The notes below the pieces were generated by a model. The model was given only the letters and a program-made list of their open reading frames with translations, was not told the DNA's origin and did no database searches. 64,000 nucleotides of DNA from NCBI RefSeq assembly GCF_036417845.1, contig NC_089981.1, positions 63,453,268 through 63,517,267 on the forward strand. The letters are read 5' to 3'. The number at the start of each line of letters is the position of its first letter. The stretch's first letter is position 1. This document shows positions 23,401 through 34,800 of the stretch, piece after piece. A program made the translations under genes and the position numbers. The DNA comes from Apteryx mantelli. Taxonomy: Eukaryota; Chordata; Aves; Apterygiformes; Apterygidae.

Positions 23401-26400
23401 GTAGCTCATTTCTCTATGTAAAATTTTGTTGTCTGGTTTGTCCTAGAATTCTGTAGTACTCCTGAGACAAAGGCAGAGGTCCCACTAAGGAACATTAATC
23501 ATCCATTAAAAATGCTATAAATTTAGAAACTTTTGCCATTTGGATCAGAGAGAACAGCACCACAGAAATACCCAGTCATCTCACCTTTATCTTTTCATTA
23601 GCCTGCCTCTGCCTGCAGCGGAGATTGGATGTTCTTAGTTTAAACGGTTTATTACAAGTTGCTTCTTTGATTTCTCGTCTCCTTATTGCTTCCCTCTGAA
23701 ATGCCCAGTAAAGTCCTTCAAAGTCTGGTACTGTTGGATTAATCCTTGGCTTGAAGCTGAAGCTTTTGTCCTGCAAGAAGCCAAGCCGCTCTTGCTTAGT
23801 TTTAGTGGCATTTCGGGCCTGAGGCTCCCTCTGACAGTTGCTAGTATCAATAGGAGCTACAGAGCTTTCCAGCAAATCCTTGGCTCTCATTTGAATGCGG
23901 ATTTCTCTGTAGAGTTCAGCTTCTAATGGATAAAAATCAAAGCAATGAGAAGAAGAGTATGAGAGATGTAAAAGGCTGTGAAACTGCTAGTGCACAACTC
24001 TAAAACCCTTTTTTATGATAGCAGCTGCTAACATAGGAGACCAGACATCTTCTGTTCTCTTTCCCCACTTTCAACACCCTGCCCCACTCACCAGAAAAAA
24101 AAATCCCTACAAAAAGGGTATTAATCTTCCTCAGGTATTAATCACTAGGTATGTCTTTCCCTCATGATAGAGTAAGTTACTGAACAGGCCTTCTTCACAT
24201 ATTCCTGTTCTTAGGGGTACCAGATAACTCCGCCCTTTTTCTTGCAGAAAGGTTATAGTAATTAAGGTTCTACTTTTCATATGGCACTTTATGTCATTAC
24301 ACTAACCACGTGATCCAAACAGGCTGTTGAAATACACTTGTAATGGATGATGGGTTTTCTATGTAGTATCCAGCAGTGTTTGTCTATATTGGAAAAGACT
24401 TTAAGTAACGAGGATGTTGAGGAATGGATCTTGTCTTGTCACTTCTGTGACAAATTTTCCATAGAAAGAACGTGTCTCTGAGATACGGTGTAAAACTATG
24501 TCCTGTCCTGTGCTACACTAAATGTTTATAAAAATGTAGACAAACAGTTAGTTTCTGCTTTTAGAAAAAAAAATATATTGCTGTTTGGAAAATGAGACTT
24601 TTTTGGGTCTGTTTATAAATTTGTATTGACTGAGGTATGAAATGTTCATTCTGCCTCACTTCTCATGCAATAAGGGTGGAAACAGAACAATGGCTTGTCC
24701 TTTGTCTGCTCTCTTTCACCTTTCTCTTTAGGTTAGCACATTACAACATAATGTTTTCTGATGAAAACTGGTGTATACTGAAAAAGAAAACAATGAAAAC
24801 AGTAAAAAAAGAAAGGTGTGAAAAAAGCAATGAGAATTATCAAGGACTGGTTTAGCTCCTGTATTCAAGTGTTAAGTCGGTATCATTTACTTCAGACTTG
24901 TAACTGTGAGGGCTTAAGACATCTGAAAGAAAGAACATCAGGGAAATTTCCTTGACTGCCTCTCTGACTGGATGGTTCTAGTACCTCCCTCACCGATTTT
25001 AGCACCTAATGAGAAGGTGGAGATCGAGTGGGAAGGTAACTAAAAATGGCATGAGTGACTGGCCTGCTGCGCTATTGCTTACAATGAAATAATTGCCTGA
25101 TTTGGACTCATGAAACATTTGTCTCCCAGGGGTCCTGTGCAGCACAGATCTTTGGTGAGGGTAAAATTATCAGTTCCAAGATGTTGCATGGACCTTGAAC
25201 ACCTCTGGCACTACATCTGTCTTCATGTTTGTCTGTGCCACACAACATCTAAGTCCCTTTAGTCTAACTGAAGATGTGGAATTCAGTAATTGGGACCTGT
25301 TAATCCCCTAATTTGGGAAAGATCCCCAAACTGTCATGAATTGCAGCAAAAGGGGTGTGCAAATCTGTCTGAACAGCTCAATGCTCCCACATGTGCATTG
25401 GAGTGGTGCAGAACTGCTACTGCTGACAGTGATGCAAGATCACTAAATCTAGGAAACCCTACTGTAAAGGTATCTAGATAAAATGCAATGATCAGTGATA
25501 TACAGGAGACTAGACTAGAAGACATATTGATATTTGCTTTATGCTCCAAGTAACACTATGTAAGCCATGATTCTACAAGCCAGCATTGAGGCACTGAGGG
25601 ACAATCATGGAGGTTTTTTTTTTTTTTTTTACAGGAAGAGCCCTGGCATTTACCTTTGAGTTTATCTCCAAGAAGTGGGTCATATGTAGACTTAGGGACT
25701 TTCCTACTGACTTGCTTCTGTTTGGAGCTCTCATTTAGGGTTGCTGCTGCCAGGAACTTCTGTCTGATAGCTTCTTTCTTCTTCTCCTCCTTCTCCAGAA
25801 AACTGAAGGGGCGCTGACTTGAAAGTAGCAGCTCCTTTCTTTTCTGTGTTGCTATTTGCCTGCGAATCTCATTCTGTTCCATTATTTCCTGATAAAGAGG
25901 CAGAAACACATGGGCAGGTACAGGCTGTGCCCGGAATTGTTTCTGACATTCTGCTTCATCCTGGCTTTGCCTTTTGTCTCTCTGTTTGTCTAGTTCAAGA
26001 AACACATATGACTTCATCAGCTGGGACTTTTTGTGAGCTTCCCGCATTGTCATTTTGAAGGGCTGAGGGATGGTGATGGAAGGGATCCAGGGAGATGAAG
26101 CGCTCTTTGGCCTCAAGTAGGATTTAGGAAATAAGTGAGGCTTTTGCTGATCCCAGGTGCTGTCCAGTGTGAGGTCAGTCAAAGAACTGGATTGTCTTTT
26201 GTTACCAGATGTATGACTAGATATAGATAAATGAGAAATAAGGGAAATTATTAGAAATCAGAATGAAAAGGAGGGAGATGCTGTTGATTAAGAGAAAGAT
26301 ACTGTAGGCTCAGCTGTTAAAAGACAGGCCTAGGCCTTATTGTTCTCCATCTCTGTGTTTTGCTTTGCTACCAAGTTTGTGAGCATAGCTTGTGCTTTTC

Positions 26401-27849
26401 TGTTTTCCATGTGCAAAATAGCAGTTATGCCTACTTAGCTTTGGAATGCAATATATTATGCTGCTAGTTCACAATTTCCAGAAGGGTTGAAAGTAAAATA
26501 GAAAGTTCCAACTGTAAGGATATCTGACTAATGGCTATTCAACATAAAAGACAAAGACAAGAAACAGGAGAAGCAATAAATCAAACACAGATGCACAAAC
26601 CCTAACAAACAGCAGATAAGGGAGACAGTAACAAACAACCAAATTCCTAAGACACTGATGGAAGGGCCATTACAAGGAACCACTCGAGCATAACTTTGAA
26701 GACCCTTAGCTAGAAACTTTGTAGCTGATAAGATGACCATGTAATTGATAATAAGGAGAAAAAACAAGACTATCATGGCTCTCACTGAAGAGTAAACTTC
26801 TTATGCGATATCTGAGGTTCATTGTAGGACTGGGTAAAACTTATGAGATGTTTAGGGAAGGATCAAATGCAGGGAAATGGAGGGATCAAGGTGGGCCAAG
26901 AAGGTCCAAGCATAGGCAAATGGGGAGGAGGGGGGAACAGAAGAGGCTGATGGTGTGTAAGCAGGTTCCTGGCCAAGACCTGCGCTTGCCTGGCCAAGCT
27001 GTGTGCCTGTTTGCTGCAGTCTGTCCTATCGTCTTCTATCTTCTTATCTATCTTCTATTTCTATCTATATTGTGCGTGAGAGAGATCGATCTGCTAGCGA
27101 ACTTCAAGCTGTACTAACCAGTAAGTAGATAAGAAATCTGAGGGCTAGACACTGCAGAGTCGGTGGTCTGAGGACTGGACACTAGAGACGTGTGTGTGTG
27201 ATCCGCTAGCAGATTTTAAGCCTGATTAGCTAATGAGCAGGAACAGGATTGGGCCATATACGTTGCTCATGTTTTACGTGCATGCTGTTTGTGTTTATGT
27301 GGGCACCTTTTAAGGCACTGTCTTCCTGTCTGTGCAGATACATTTGGTATTGTATGTGTATGGACAGATATATGCATGTGTGCATTTTGGGAATTCCCAC
27401 TGAGTCTCATTACTGTTTGAAGCTGGGAATGGGGAGAAGCAGCAGCTCTGCATCTAACAGACCAGGAAGGAAGGAGTTCCCCACATCCTAAGATCCACGG
27501 GATTGTGCTGTGCCTTGACAAAAAACATCCTACCTGAGAGCATCATACAATTTGTCATGCAGAATTAATGATTCTTGGAAAAAATCTTCAAGTTCCTCAT
27601 CCTCTTGGGATAGCTTATGGTTGTTTGCTAGCTTCACCTGGGATTGTAAACCCAGTTCCAACAGAGACTGCCTGTTTTTCATCTTGAGAGACTGCAGTGC
27701 CTCGTAATAACCTGAGCGGAGGCTGAGGGAGCTCCCAACTCCTTGCCTGATCGCAGAAGAGGCAGAAGTTCATCAGCTCTGGGCCGAGGGTGTCTGTTAT
27801 TCCCAGTTTCGTCTGCCTCTGGGTCTGAGGAAGCTTTAGGTGGAAGCAC
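20340..27849 (-). CDS. FAM161B: FAM161B (UPF0564 family), multi-exon
   Basis: Orthologue of human FAM161B (647 aa), paralogue of the centrosomal/ciliary protein FAM161A; a coiled-coil UPF0564 protein thought to associate with microtubules. Exons read on the minus strand: 27849-27534, 26216-25654, 23922-23585, 22620-22453, 21957-21858, 20474-20340. Conserved blocks include FRAQPVPAHVFLPLYQEIME, KRKELLLSSQRPFSFLEKEE, AKALDPHKSLEE and NRPYLFEQV. The protein is Lys/Glu/Arg-rich and predicted helical. Three problems: the first exon needs a frame change to keep human-like residues on both sides, no upstream ATG is present, and phases between 23585 and 22620 require at least one more small exon. The gene is head-to-head with COQ6 as in human. 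It may be functional with a shorter N-terminus or carry a sequence error. Confidence 0.85.
21858..21957 (-). CDS. FAM161B: FAM161B coding exon (KEYRKELEEM...)
   Basis: Minus-strand acceptor CCATTTCAG, donor CCAAG/GTAACT. Encodes QSIRERTKEYRKELEEMQLR then VKNRPYLFEQVTK, matching the human KEYKKELEEM and RPYLFEQVAK blocks. Confidence 0.93.
22453..22620 (-). CDS. FAM161B: FAM161B coding exon (RAKALDPHKSLEE...)
   Basis: Minus strand YSQDNKKERDKEGNNWLEKH, KKKCQAIHKSVNSRAK and ALDPHKSLEETHKEKAKQN. The donor AACTG/GTCAGT joins in phase to the next exon and gives exactly the human spacing to KELEEM. The upstream acceptor (CTATATAG) is weak and its phase does not fit the exon ending at 23585. Confidence 0.85.
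23585..23922 (-). CDS. FAM161B: FAM161B coding exon (UPF0564 core)
   Basis: Minus-strand acceptor TATCCATTAG, donor ATAAAG/GTGAGA. Encodes AELYREIRIQMRAKDLLES, TKQERLGFLQDKSFSFKPR, INPTVPDFEGLYWAFQRE and KPFKLRTSNLR, all clearly matching human. Confidence 0.95.
23923..25653 (-). other. FAM161B: FAM161B intron, 1.7 kb
   Basis: No exon, RNA gene or recognisable repeat seen. A poly(T) run near 25616-25631 lies just beside the next exon, on the side of its donor. Confidence 0.7.
25654..26216 (-). CDS. FAM161B: FAM161B large central coding exon
   Basis: Minus strand, acceptor TATATCTAG, donor CTCAAAG/GTAAAT. Encodes SSPWIPSITIPQPFKMTMRE, ECQKQFRAQPVPAHVFLP, LYQEIMEQNEIRRQ and QKRKELLLSSQRPFSFLEKE up to YDPLLGDKLK. 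This is the best conserved part of the protein. Confidence 0.96.
26513..27521 (+). mobile_element. LTR-like retroelement copy 3
   Basis: Starts TGTAAGGATATCTGACTAAT and ends about TGCCTTGACA, a TG...CA layout. It shares AAACAGCAG, GCAGTCTGTCCTATC and other stretches with copy 4 and, inverted, with copies 1 and 2. It sits in the FAM161B intron between 26216 and 27534, ending about 12 bases from the donor of the first coding exon. No coding remnant or target duplication was seen; edges are approximate. Confidence 0.55.
27534..27849 (-). CDS. FAM161B: FAM161B 5' exon with apparent frameshift
   Basis: Minus strand, acceptor GATTTTCCAG, donor CTCTCAG/GTAGGA. The 5' part reads VLPPKASSDPEADETGN (human LVLPRAS...). 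The 3' part, in another frame, reads GYYEALQSLKMKNRQSLLEL and EDEELEDFFQES (human SIYQNLQELKQK... and EDEEDLESFFQ). One base appears to be missing between about 27715 and 27780. The only usable ATG in the 3' frame is at 27682 (MKNRQSLL). Exon identity is sure; the coding start is not. Confidence 0.75.
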
Positions 27850-27889
27850 CTGGAAAATCAGAGTTGGGGATCAGAAACGTAGAGGTGAC

Positions 27890-28800
27890 TTTCCTGAGCT
27901 GCTCAGGCTGCCCAGCTTGCACCCGGGAGCTCCCGCGCTACAACCACAGCCCTGCTGGGCTACCTCCTGCCGCGCTGTCAGCTACTGGTGGATGTTAAAT
28001 ACAACGTGAAGAAGATTTACACCCCGCTAGCACCGGGCTGCTCGCCACTGGCCGGGACCGCGGCAGCGCAGGTCGTTGCCAGCGCTCGAGCACGTCGCGC
28101 GTTTCGCCTCGGTGACCCGCGCTCGTGTTTTTCAGACCACCTCGGGAAAAGCCGTCGGCTGCTGGCCTGGACCCGGCCGGCCCGCGCGCGGCAGCGGCGG
28201 CTCCCGTTTGCCGGCGGGGGCCGCGGGCGGCGCTGCCCCGCGGTACCGGCCCGCTGTCCCGGGCGCGGCGCCTCGCTGCTCCCCCCCGCGAAGGCCGCGC
28301 CGCGCCCCTCACCTCAGCACCGGGGCCCGGCCGCGGGCTCCGCCCTTCTTTCTTGTCGTCACGGCCTAAGCAGCCAACCAGTCTCCAGGACGGAGCGGTC
28401 CCCGGCGCTCGCTCGTTGTCTCCCAGGAAGGGGTGTCGCCGTTGTCGTGGTTTCCTAGAGTCACTTCCGCTCGGACGTCGGCAGTAGGTGGTGTTCGGGT
28501 GGGGTCGTCACTTCCGCAGCGATGGCGGCCGCGTGCGGGCGGGGGCTCCTGTCCAAGCTGCGGGGGCGGCTGCGGCTCCGCCCGGGGGGGGGCGGCCCGC
28601 GGGCCCCGGCCCGAGCAGCCGCCAGCGCCGCGCCGCTCTACGACGTGGTGGTGTCGGGCGGGGGCATGGTCGGGAGCGCCATGGCCGCGGCGCTGGGTAA
28701 GGCCGCCACCTTCGCCGGGCCGGGCCGGGCCGGCCGGGCCTCCCGCCGCGCGGCCGCCGGCAGCACCCCGGTCGGGGCTCCCGGCGCTCCGCTCCCCTGT
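27890..28800. promoter_or_regulatory. CpG-rich bidirectional promoter region, FAM161B/COQ6
   Basis: A dense run of CG dinucleotides and GC boxes between the 5' exons of two divergent genes, in an otherwise AT-rich window. The COQ6 ATG is at 28522. No TATA box is obvious. The same head-to-head arrangement is known in human, so a shared promoter is likely; the exact start sites cannot be seen. Confidence 0.75.
28522..28696 (+). CDS. COQ6: COQ6 exon 1, presequence and FAD-binding fold
   Basis: Start chosen at the first in-frame ATG after the CpG-rich leader (GCGATGG, a good initiation context). Encodes an Arg-rich leader and [19 protein letters not shown]. Donor CTGG/GTAAGG. Confidence 0.93.
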
Positions 28801-31800
28801 GCCGGGTCGCGAGAGTTGGTGGCTCTGCGGCTCTTGGAGCGCCGCTGCCCGCTCTGGCTGCCTCGGCCGTTGAGCAGGTGTTTCAGTGGGGGTTTCCCCA
28901 AGACGCCGTGTTTCGGGGATACTTTTATAAGTTGACCTAAATTCTAATCCCCGCTGGCGGCAGTATGAAAACTGCTGTTACCACTAAGGATCTTAGTGTT
29001 CGGGATCCCACTGTGGAGTTTCCTTATTTTCTTTTGCTCGGGACAGCACCCCAAACTTGACCTATATAACTTGACCTATATAACAACCAAAATATAACGA
29101 TAAAGACAAGACTAATATAATTGATAAATATTACAGTAGTAAAACCAAGAGCTCTTTTTAAAAATCTCTTCCTTTAATTAGTGAATTTACATTTAAGCCC
29201 ATTAAAAAGTGATCTGTGCTTGGAATAAGTGTTGCAGTATTCATTCATTAAGTACACTTTCATACCAAAATGTACACAAATATGTTAAAAACCACAAATA
29301 TACACAAAAATATAAAAGTCATACAAAAAGAAAATGTTTAATCCATGCTTTAACTGCAAAGGGGTTGTCAACCTCAGTAGCAGGACTGTAATCAAACTTT
29401 CAAAATACTAAATTTTACCTGCCTAGTCAAAACCCATATTATAAATGCCTTTCTTTATAAAGGTTTGCGTTTATACTATCTCATTACAAAAACACATTGG
29501 ACTTCTTGATACAAAAATGAAGAAATGAGTTTTTTGGGAGGAATATTATAATAAAGCATATATTTGGTTATTTTAGGGCATGATATCCACTTCCATGATA
29601 AGAAAATTGCTTTACTGGAGGCTGGTCCTAGGAAAGAGTATGACCACTTGCCAGATAGTTACAGTAACAGGGTCAGTTCCATCTCCCCAGGTTCAGCAAC
29701 CCTCCTAAGCAGTAAGTATAACTTTTTTGTTTGCATTTTTATTTGCAAATTTGAGCTGGTTTTATTTTGTTAAAATAAGGCCCCTTTGAGTATCTGCTGC
29801 CTTCATCCTATGTGGGCCAAAAGTATTTGGCATTTTCTCTTAGTATTGTGCATGCTGAATTGAGGTAATTAAATCAGGTTTGTCTAGTTAACAGGGATCC
29901 ACATTCTGGTATCTTCATCTGATTTGTTACATAAATGTTTGTGGCATTAGGCCTAAGGTCCTAAGCTGCTCTCTACAGCATCTGGAATGCTCTCTTCACA
30001 AAATGGGTATGTGTTTTCCACGTCCTTAGTGTTCTGTAGTCTGGTAACTCATTTTTCCTGGTTGATTTTCTTTTCAAAGGCAGATTTGAACCTTGATTCC
30101 TTATGGAGAAAGAAAAGTTCAGAACAGTGATGGCCATGAATTTCTCCTTTGTATCAGTGCAGACCTAGCACTCTCACAGAGCGGGAAAGCTGAGTCTAGG
30201 CAAGCTGGAAAGAAGTTACTGGTGATAGTCAAGGAGAGAGCTCAAAGTGAACATCAGTTTTTTGGAGGTCTCGATGTCGCATGTGAACCTGTGTCTCCAT
30301 GCACTGCTGTCCTTTCTCTTTTAGGTTTTGGTGCCTGGGATCATGTCTGCAGTCTGAGATTTAAATCATTTCGACGAATGCAGGTGCCTTAATTATGGCT
30401 ACAAATGTGCTCTGTGTCTGTCTAATTTGAATTCTCAGCAGTACTTAGACTAACGATCCAAAGTTTATTACTTCTTTGGCAAAGGGCAGGTCATGCTGTT
30501 AATGATTCCTGTTACTTTTTTTGTTGGGGCAGCCTTCTCAGAAATATGTGTTCTCAAAGTCTGGATGTTAGACACTGAAAGGTTGATTCCTAATGGAAGC
30601 TGTAGATATTGAGGCAGGGGAACTAATCAGGAAAAACAAAAATAAAGGTAAAGGTGTTAGGGTAGCGTTATGTGTTAATTATGTAACAGGAAGTAAGGAT
30701 GAAGGACTTTCTTTTTATCTTTATAATTAGTTTTTGAGATGGATGTAGATCATTTTATGAAAGGAATTATGTGATGTGCCTAAACAGTAATCCGGGACAT
30801 TTTCTCTAGTTCTATATTTCTAGATTGTCTGGTTCCTTTTGTTGTTACGATGAATTCATTGATATCCCTGAAAGAAACAGCACTTATTTACCATATAGCT
30901 TCATGTAATGTGTTTTTTCTTTGTAGGTGTGGGATGCTTGTTCGGAAGCCATGATCATTTTTGAGAAAGACAACTTAGATGACATGGGTTACATAGTGGA
31001 GAATGATGTCATTATGTCTGCACTCACGAAACAGTTAGATGCAGTAGCAGGTAGTGGACAACTTCCTTAATACTTGATTTACTGCAGAGAGCTTTCAGTG
31101 ACTTGCCTTCTGCTGGGTATGCCAAGTTATGAGAGGAGGAAAGAAAATTCATCTAACAAATAACTGAGACCTAGGCAGCTTCTTGAATGGGGGGATAGGG
31201 GGTGGTGGAAATCTGTCCTCTGCATGGGAATGTCTTCAAGCTGTGTAGCCTGTGTGCTTCTCCAGAACATAGTCTCACCAAAATGTAGATGTAATGAAAA
31301 GATCTGTAGCTTTCTATCCAGAGCAGTCTTTGCAGTGGTGAAGGGTTGGCCGGATTATTCTTTCTGGGTGTCCTGAGAATTGTAATCTATTAGTATGCCA
31401 TTATGACATGCCTAGCCCTTTGCTGTTATAGTGATATTTTCTTTTTTCCTGTCTGTATCATGCTGTGACCGTGGTACTTTGTGTTCCCATCAGACCGGGT
31501 GGAGGTTTTCTACAGGAGCAGAGCAGTCGGGTATACCTGGCCCCTTCCTTATCACAGCTGTGACACAAGCCCTTGGGTCCAAATTGAGTTAGCTGATGGA
31601 CGCAGACTTCAGACCAAACTGCTGGTAACTAAACTTTTTATTTCTGTTGATCAGGCACCATCTCTTGCCCAAGTCCTTTCCACTGGATTTGGTTCTGATT
31701 CCGTGTGTGCCGCTCCACCCAAGTGGAGGGCTTGAGTGAGGTGAGTGGCTAACTCTCTGTCAGAGATGCTAAGAGACACACAGTGCCTAGCCTTCTCTGA

Positions 31801-34800
31801 AACTGATGCAAGAAGACTATGCTGAATTGGACAAGAGCAGAAAGGGCCATGTTTTTTGTTTTTGGGGGAGTCTTTTTTTTTTTTTTTTTTTTTTGCTTCT
31901 ATATAAACAAAAATATGTCTACATGCAGGAGAGGTTTGTGGACTGGAATGCCGGCTTTCTTAGGAGCAGTTGAAGAAGTTGCCTTGTATCTCTTTGTTTT
32001 GCAGATTGGTGCGGATGGTCATAACTCTGTGGTCCGGAAGGAAGCTGAAATTCAGAACATCGAGCATCGGTATGACCAGTCAGCTGTGGTGGCTACTCTT
32101 CTTTTGTCTGAGGTGAGATTCTGCAAACTGGCTCTTCCATAAGCAGCAGAACAGCTTAAACAGAGGACACCAGATCACTAGTTCTTAACTGTCTCCTTGC
32201 TTCTTTCCACTATAGGCCACAGACAATAACGTAGCATGGCAGAGGTTCCTTCCCGCAGGGCCAATTGCACTTCTTCCGGTAAGATGCCTAGTGACCTCTG
32301 CATTTTTTATTTTTTAGTCTGTTCTTTTCTAGTAACTTTGCTTCTGTCTGTGCCTTGCTATGTTGGTTCTCTCTCTTAAGAGTTTGCCTTATACTTTTCA
32401 TTTACAGCTTTTGTTTTCCCCTCCCGCCATCTCACTTTGTCTTTGGTGTTTCCCACTTGTAGCAATATGGGCTGGAAAAGTAACATGCAGATGGATTGCT
32501 GTGGGGAGGGGATTGGGGAAATTCTTGCATTGTTTGGGGGTTTTGTTTCTTTTTCTCTTGATCCTGACCCTTGAGGTTTTCTTAACTAGCTCTCTGACAC
32601 TGCCAGCTCTCTGGTTTGGTCTACGTCACATGAACATGCATCAGAACTTCTCACTATGGATGAGGAAAATTTTGTTGATAGCATCAACTCTGCCTTTGTG
32701 AGTATCAGCCTTGTGGTAGATATGAGGCCAACTTTGTTGCAATTGTGAGAAATACGATAGAATCCTACAACTTAAAGAATAGCAATGGGAGAGGTGGATT
32801 CTCAAGTTCCTTCCTATGGAGAGGGTGATAATAGAAAGGCACTTAGCAAAGAAAGGATGATCCTTTATAACTGAATTAAGTTAGTTCTGAAAGTCACAGT
32901 AGGAACTGAACTAATTTTCCAAAAGATGGGAAGGGTAGACTTTTCTTGATTGGAGACTTTTACGTCCTGAAGTGATGAAGACAGTTTCTTCTCATATCTA
33001 TTTTTGTCTGAGTGGTTAAAATTCAGTATTTGGAGCTAGCTCAGGTTCTTCTGTATGTCGAGTTTGGGGTAAAATCTAAAGCTTTATTTTTTTGGCTTCA
33101 GTGGAGCAACATAAACCACACTGATTTCATTGATGCCGCTGGGGCCATGTTTCGATCTGCTGTTTCACTCCTGAGGCCTTCGGGGACTGCAGTCCGTCAG
33201 CTGCCCCCAAGTGTTGCCAAAGTAGATCCCAAGAGCCGAGCTATGTTTCCTCTTGGAATGGGGCATGCAACACAGTACGTCCAGCACCGCGTGGCCCTTA
33301 TTGGGTAAGGTCCTCCATGTAGCCTTTGTGCGAGTGAGTGGTGCAGGCATGATGTTAGTATAGCACCTCTGGCACTGCAACCAGTTGTATTTCTTTTCCC
33401 ATTTAACAAATTCGATGGTTAGCCTTACATTCCTGATTTGAGTTTGACTTTATCCAGGACCAGTTTATATCATTTGCTTGCATGAACAAAGTCCTGTTGT
33501 CTGAGTAGCTCTCTGTCCCTTGTGTGTGCTTTTGATGTAAATTGGGAGGTAATAATTTTCCCTTTCTGGATTGTTCAGTTCAGCAGAACAATCCAGTATC
33601 TCATGATGGAACTTTACTTCCCCAAACATCATAGCAGCCATTCTCTGTACCAGTTTGAGTTTTCAACTCACTTTTCTTGAAAATATGACAAAATTTACAG
33701 ATTATTCCAGATGGGATGTCATAGACTCTTGTACAGTAGTCTACAGAGAAGGGAAAATATGTCATCTTTTTCATTCTAAGGTTGCATGTGCTTTTTTTTA
33801 TCCCACAGCAGTAGTACATTGGTAGCTTATAGCAATCCTTGGATGGCATCATATACCTTCTTTTGTTTCCAACTTGTTAGCCTCTGCTTTATGCCTTGTT
33901 AATGGACAGGTGCATGATCTTATATTTCAAGCTCAAATTTCACCTTGTTTCTCTAACTTTGAATTCCTCATCAGTGTGTCTGGCTTTGTCCTTTACAGAT
34001 AAGCCTGCACATAATAGAATCTTTTCAATGATATCCCATTTCTCATCTGTGTTGATGATGTCTGCTTACTTGTGTTTATGAAATATGCTGATGATATTCT
34101 TCATGTTGTGCCAATGTCACAAAAATATCAAGGCCTGTCCCATGCCTGATCTGACTTCTTACAACTGGAGAGGCAGTCAGGTAGTTCAGTGTGGAGGTAC
34201 TGGAGAAAGTGTATATAATGCTGTAAGGTGGTGTTCATTGCAAAGAGGCAAGAAGTGCTGTACTGATCCCTTCTGGAGCTTGTCAGAGGAGGAAACTGAG
34301 GACCATTATGGCCTTCTTCAAGAAGGGATATAAATTTGTCTTCTCTTGCTCTAGGGATGCAGCACACAGAGTTCACCCACTTGCAGGACAAGGTGTAAAC
34401 CTGGGCTTTGGTGATATTGCATGTTTAGCACACTACCTCAGTGCAGCAGCCTTCAACGGGAAAGATCTGGGTAAGGATCCAAGACAACCAAGCAGCAGTA
34501 AGATCATTAATCTTATAGGCCTTTGCTGCCAACATCAGGGCAAGGGTTATTTCTGTTTGAGCCATACTGGGCTCACGTTTGAACCATTCTGGGCTCCCCA
34601 GCACAAGAGGGATGTGGCACTACTGGAGCAAGTCCAGCAAAGGGCTACAAAGATGATGAGGGGACTGGAGCATCTCTCTTATGAGGAAAGACTGAGAGAG
34701 CTGGGCCTGTTTAGCCTGGAGAAGAGAAGGCTGAGAGGAGATCTTATCAGCGTGTACAAGTATCTGAAGGGAGGGTGTCGAGAGGATGGGACCAGACTCT

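Noticed and set aside
27995-28458. Several open frames in the CpG-rich promoter
   Set aside because: Arg/Ala/Pro-rich translations arise from GC-rich DNA; no matching ATG for FAM161B and no resemblance to its N-terminus.
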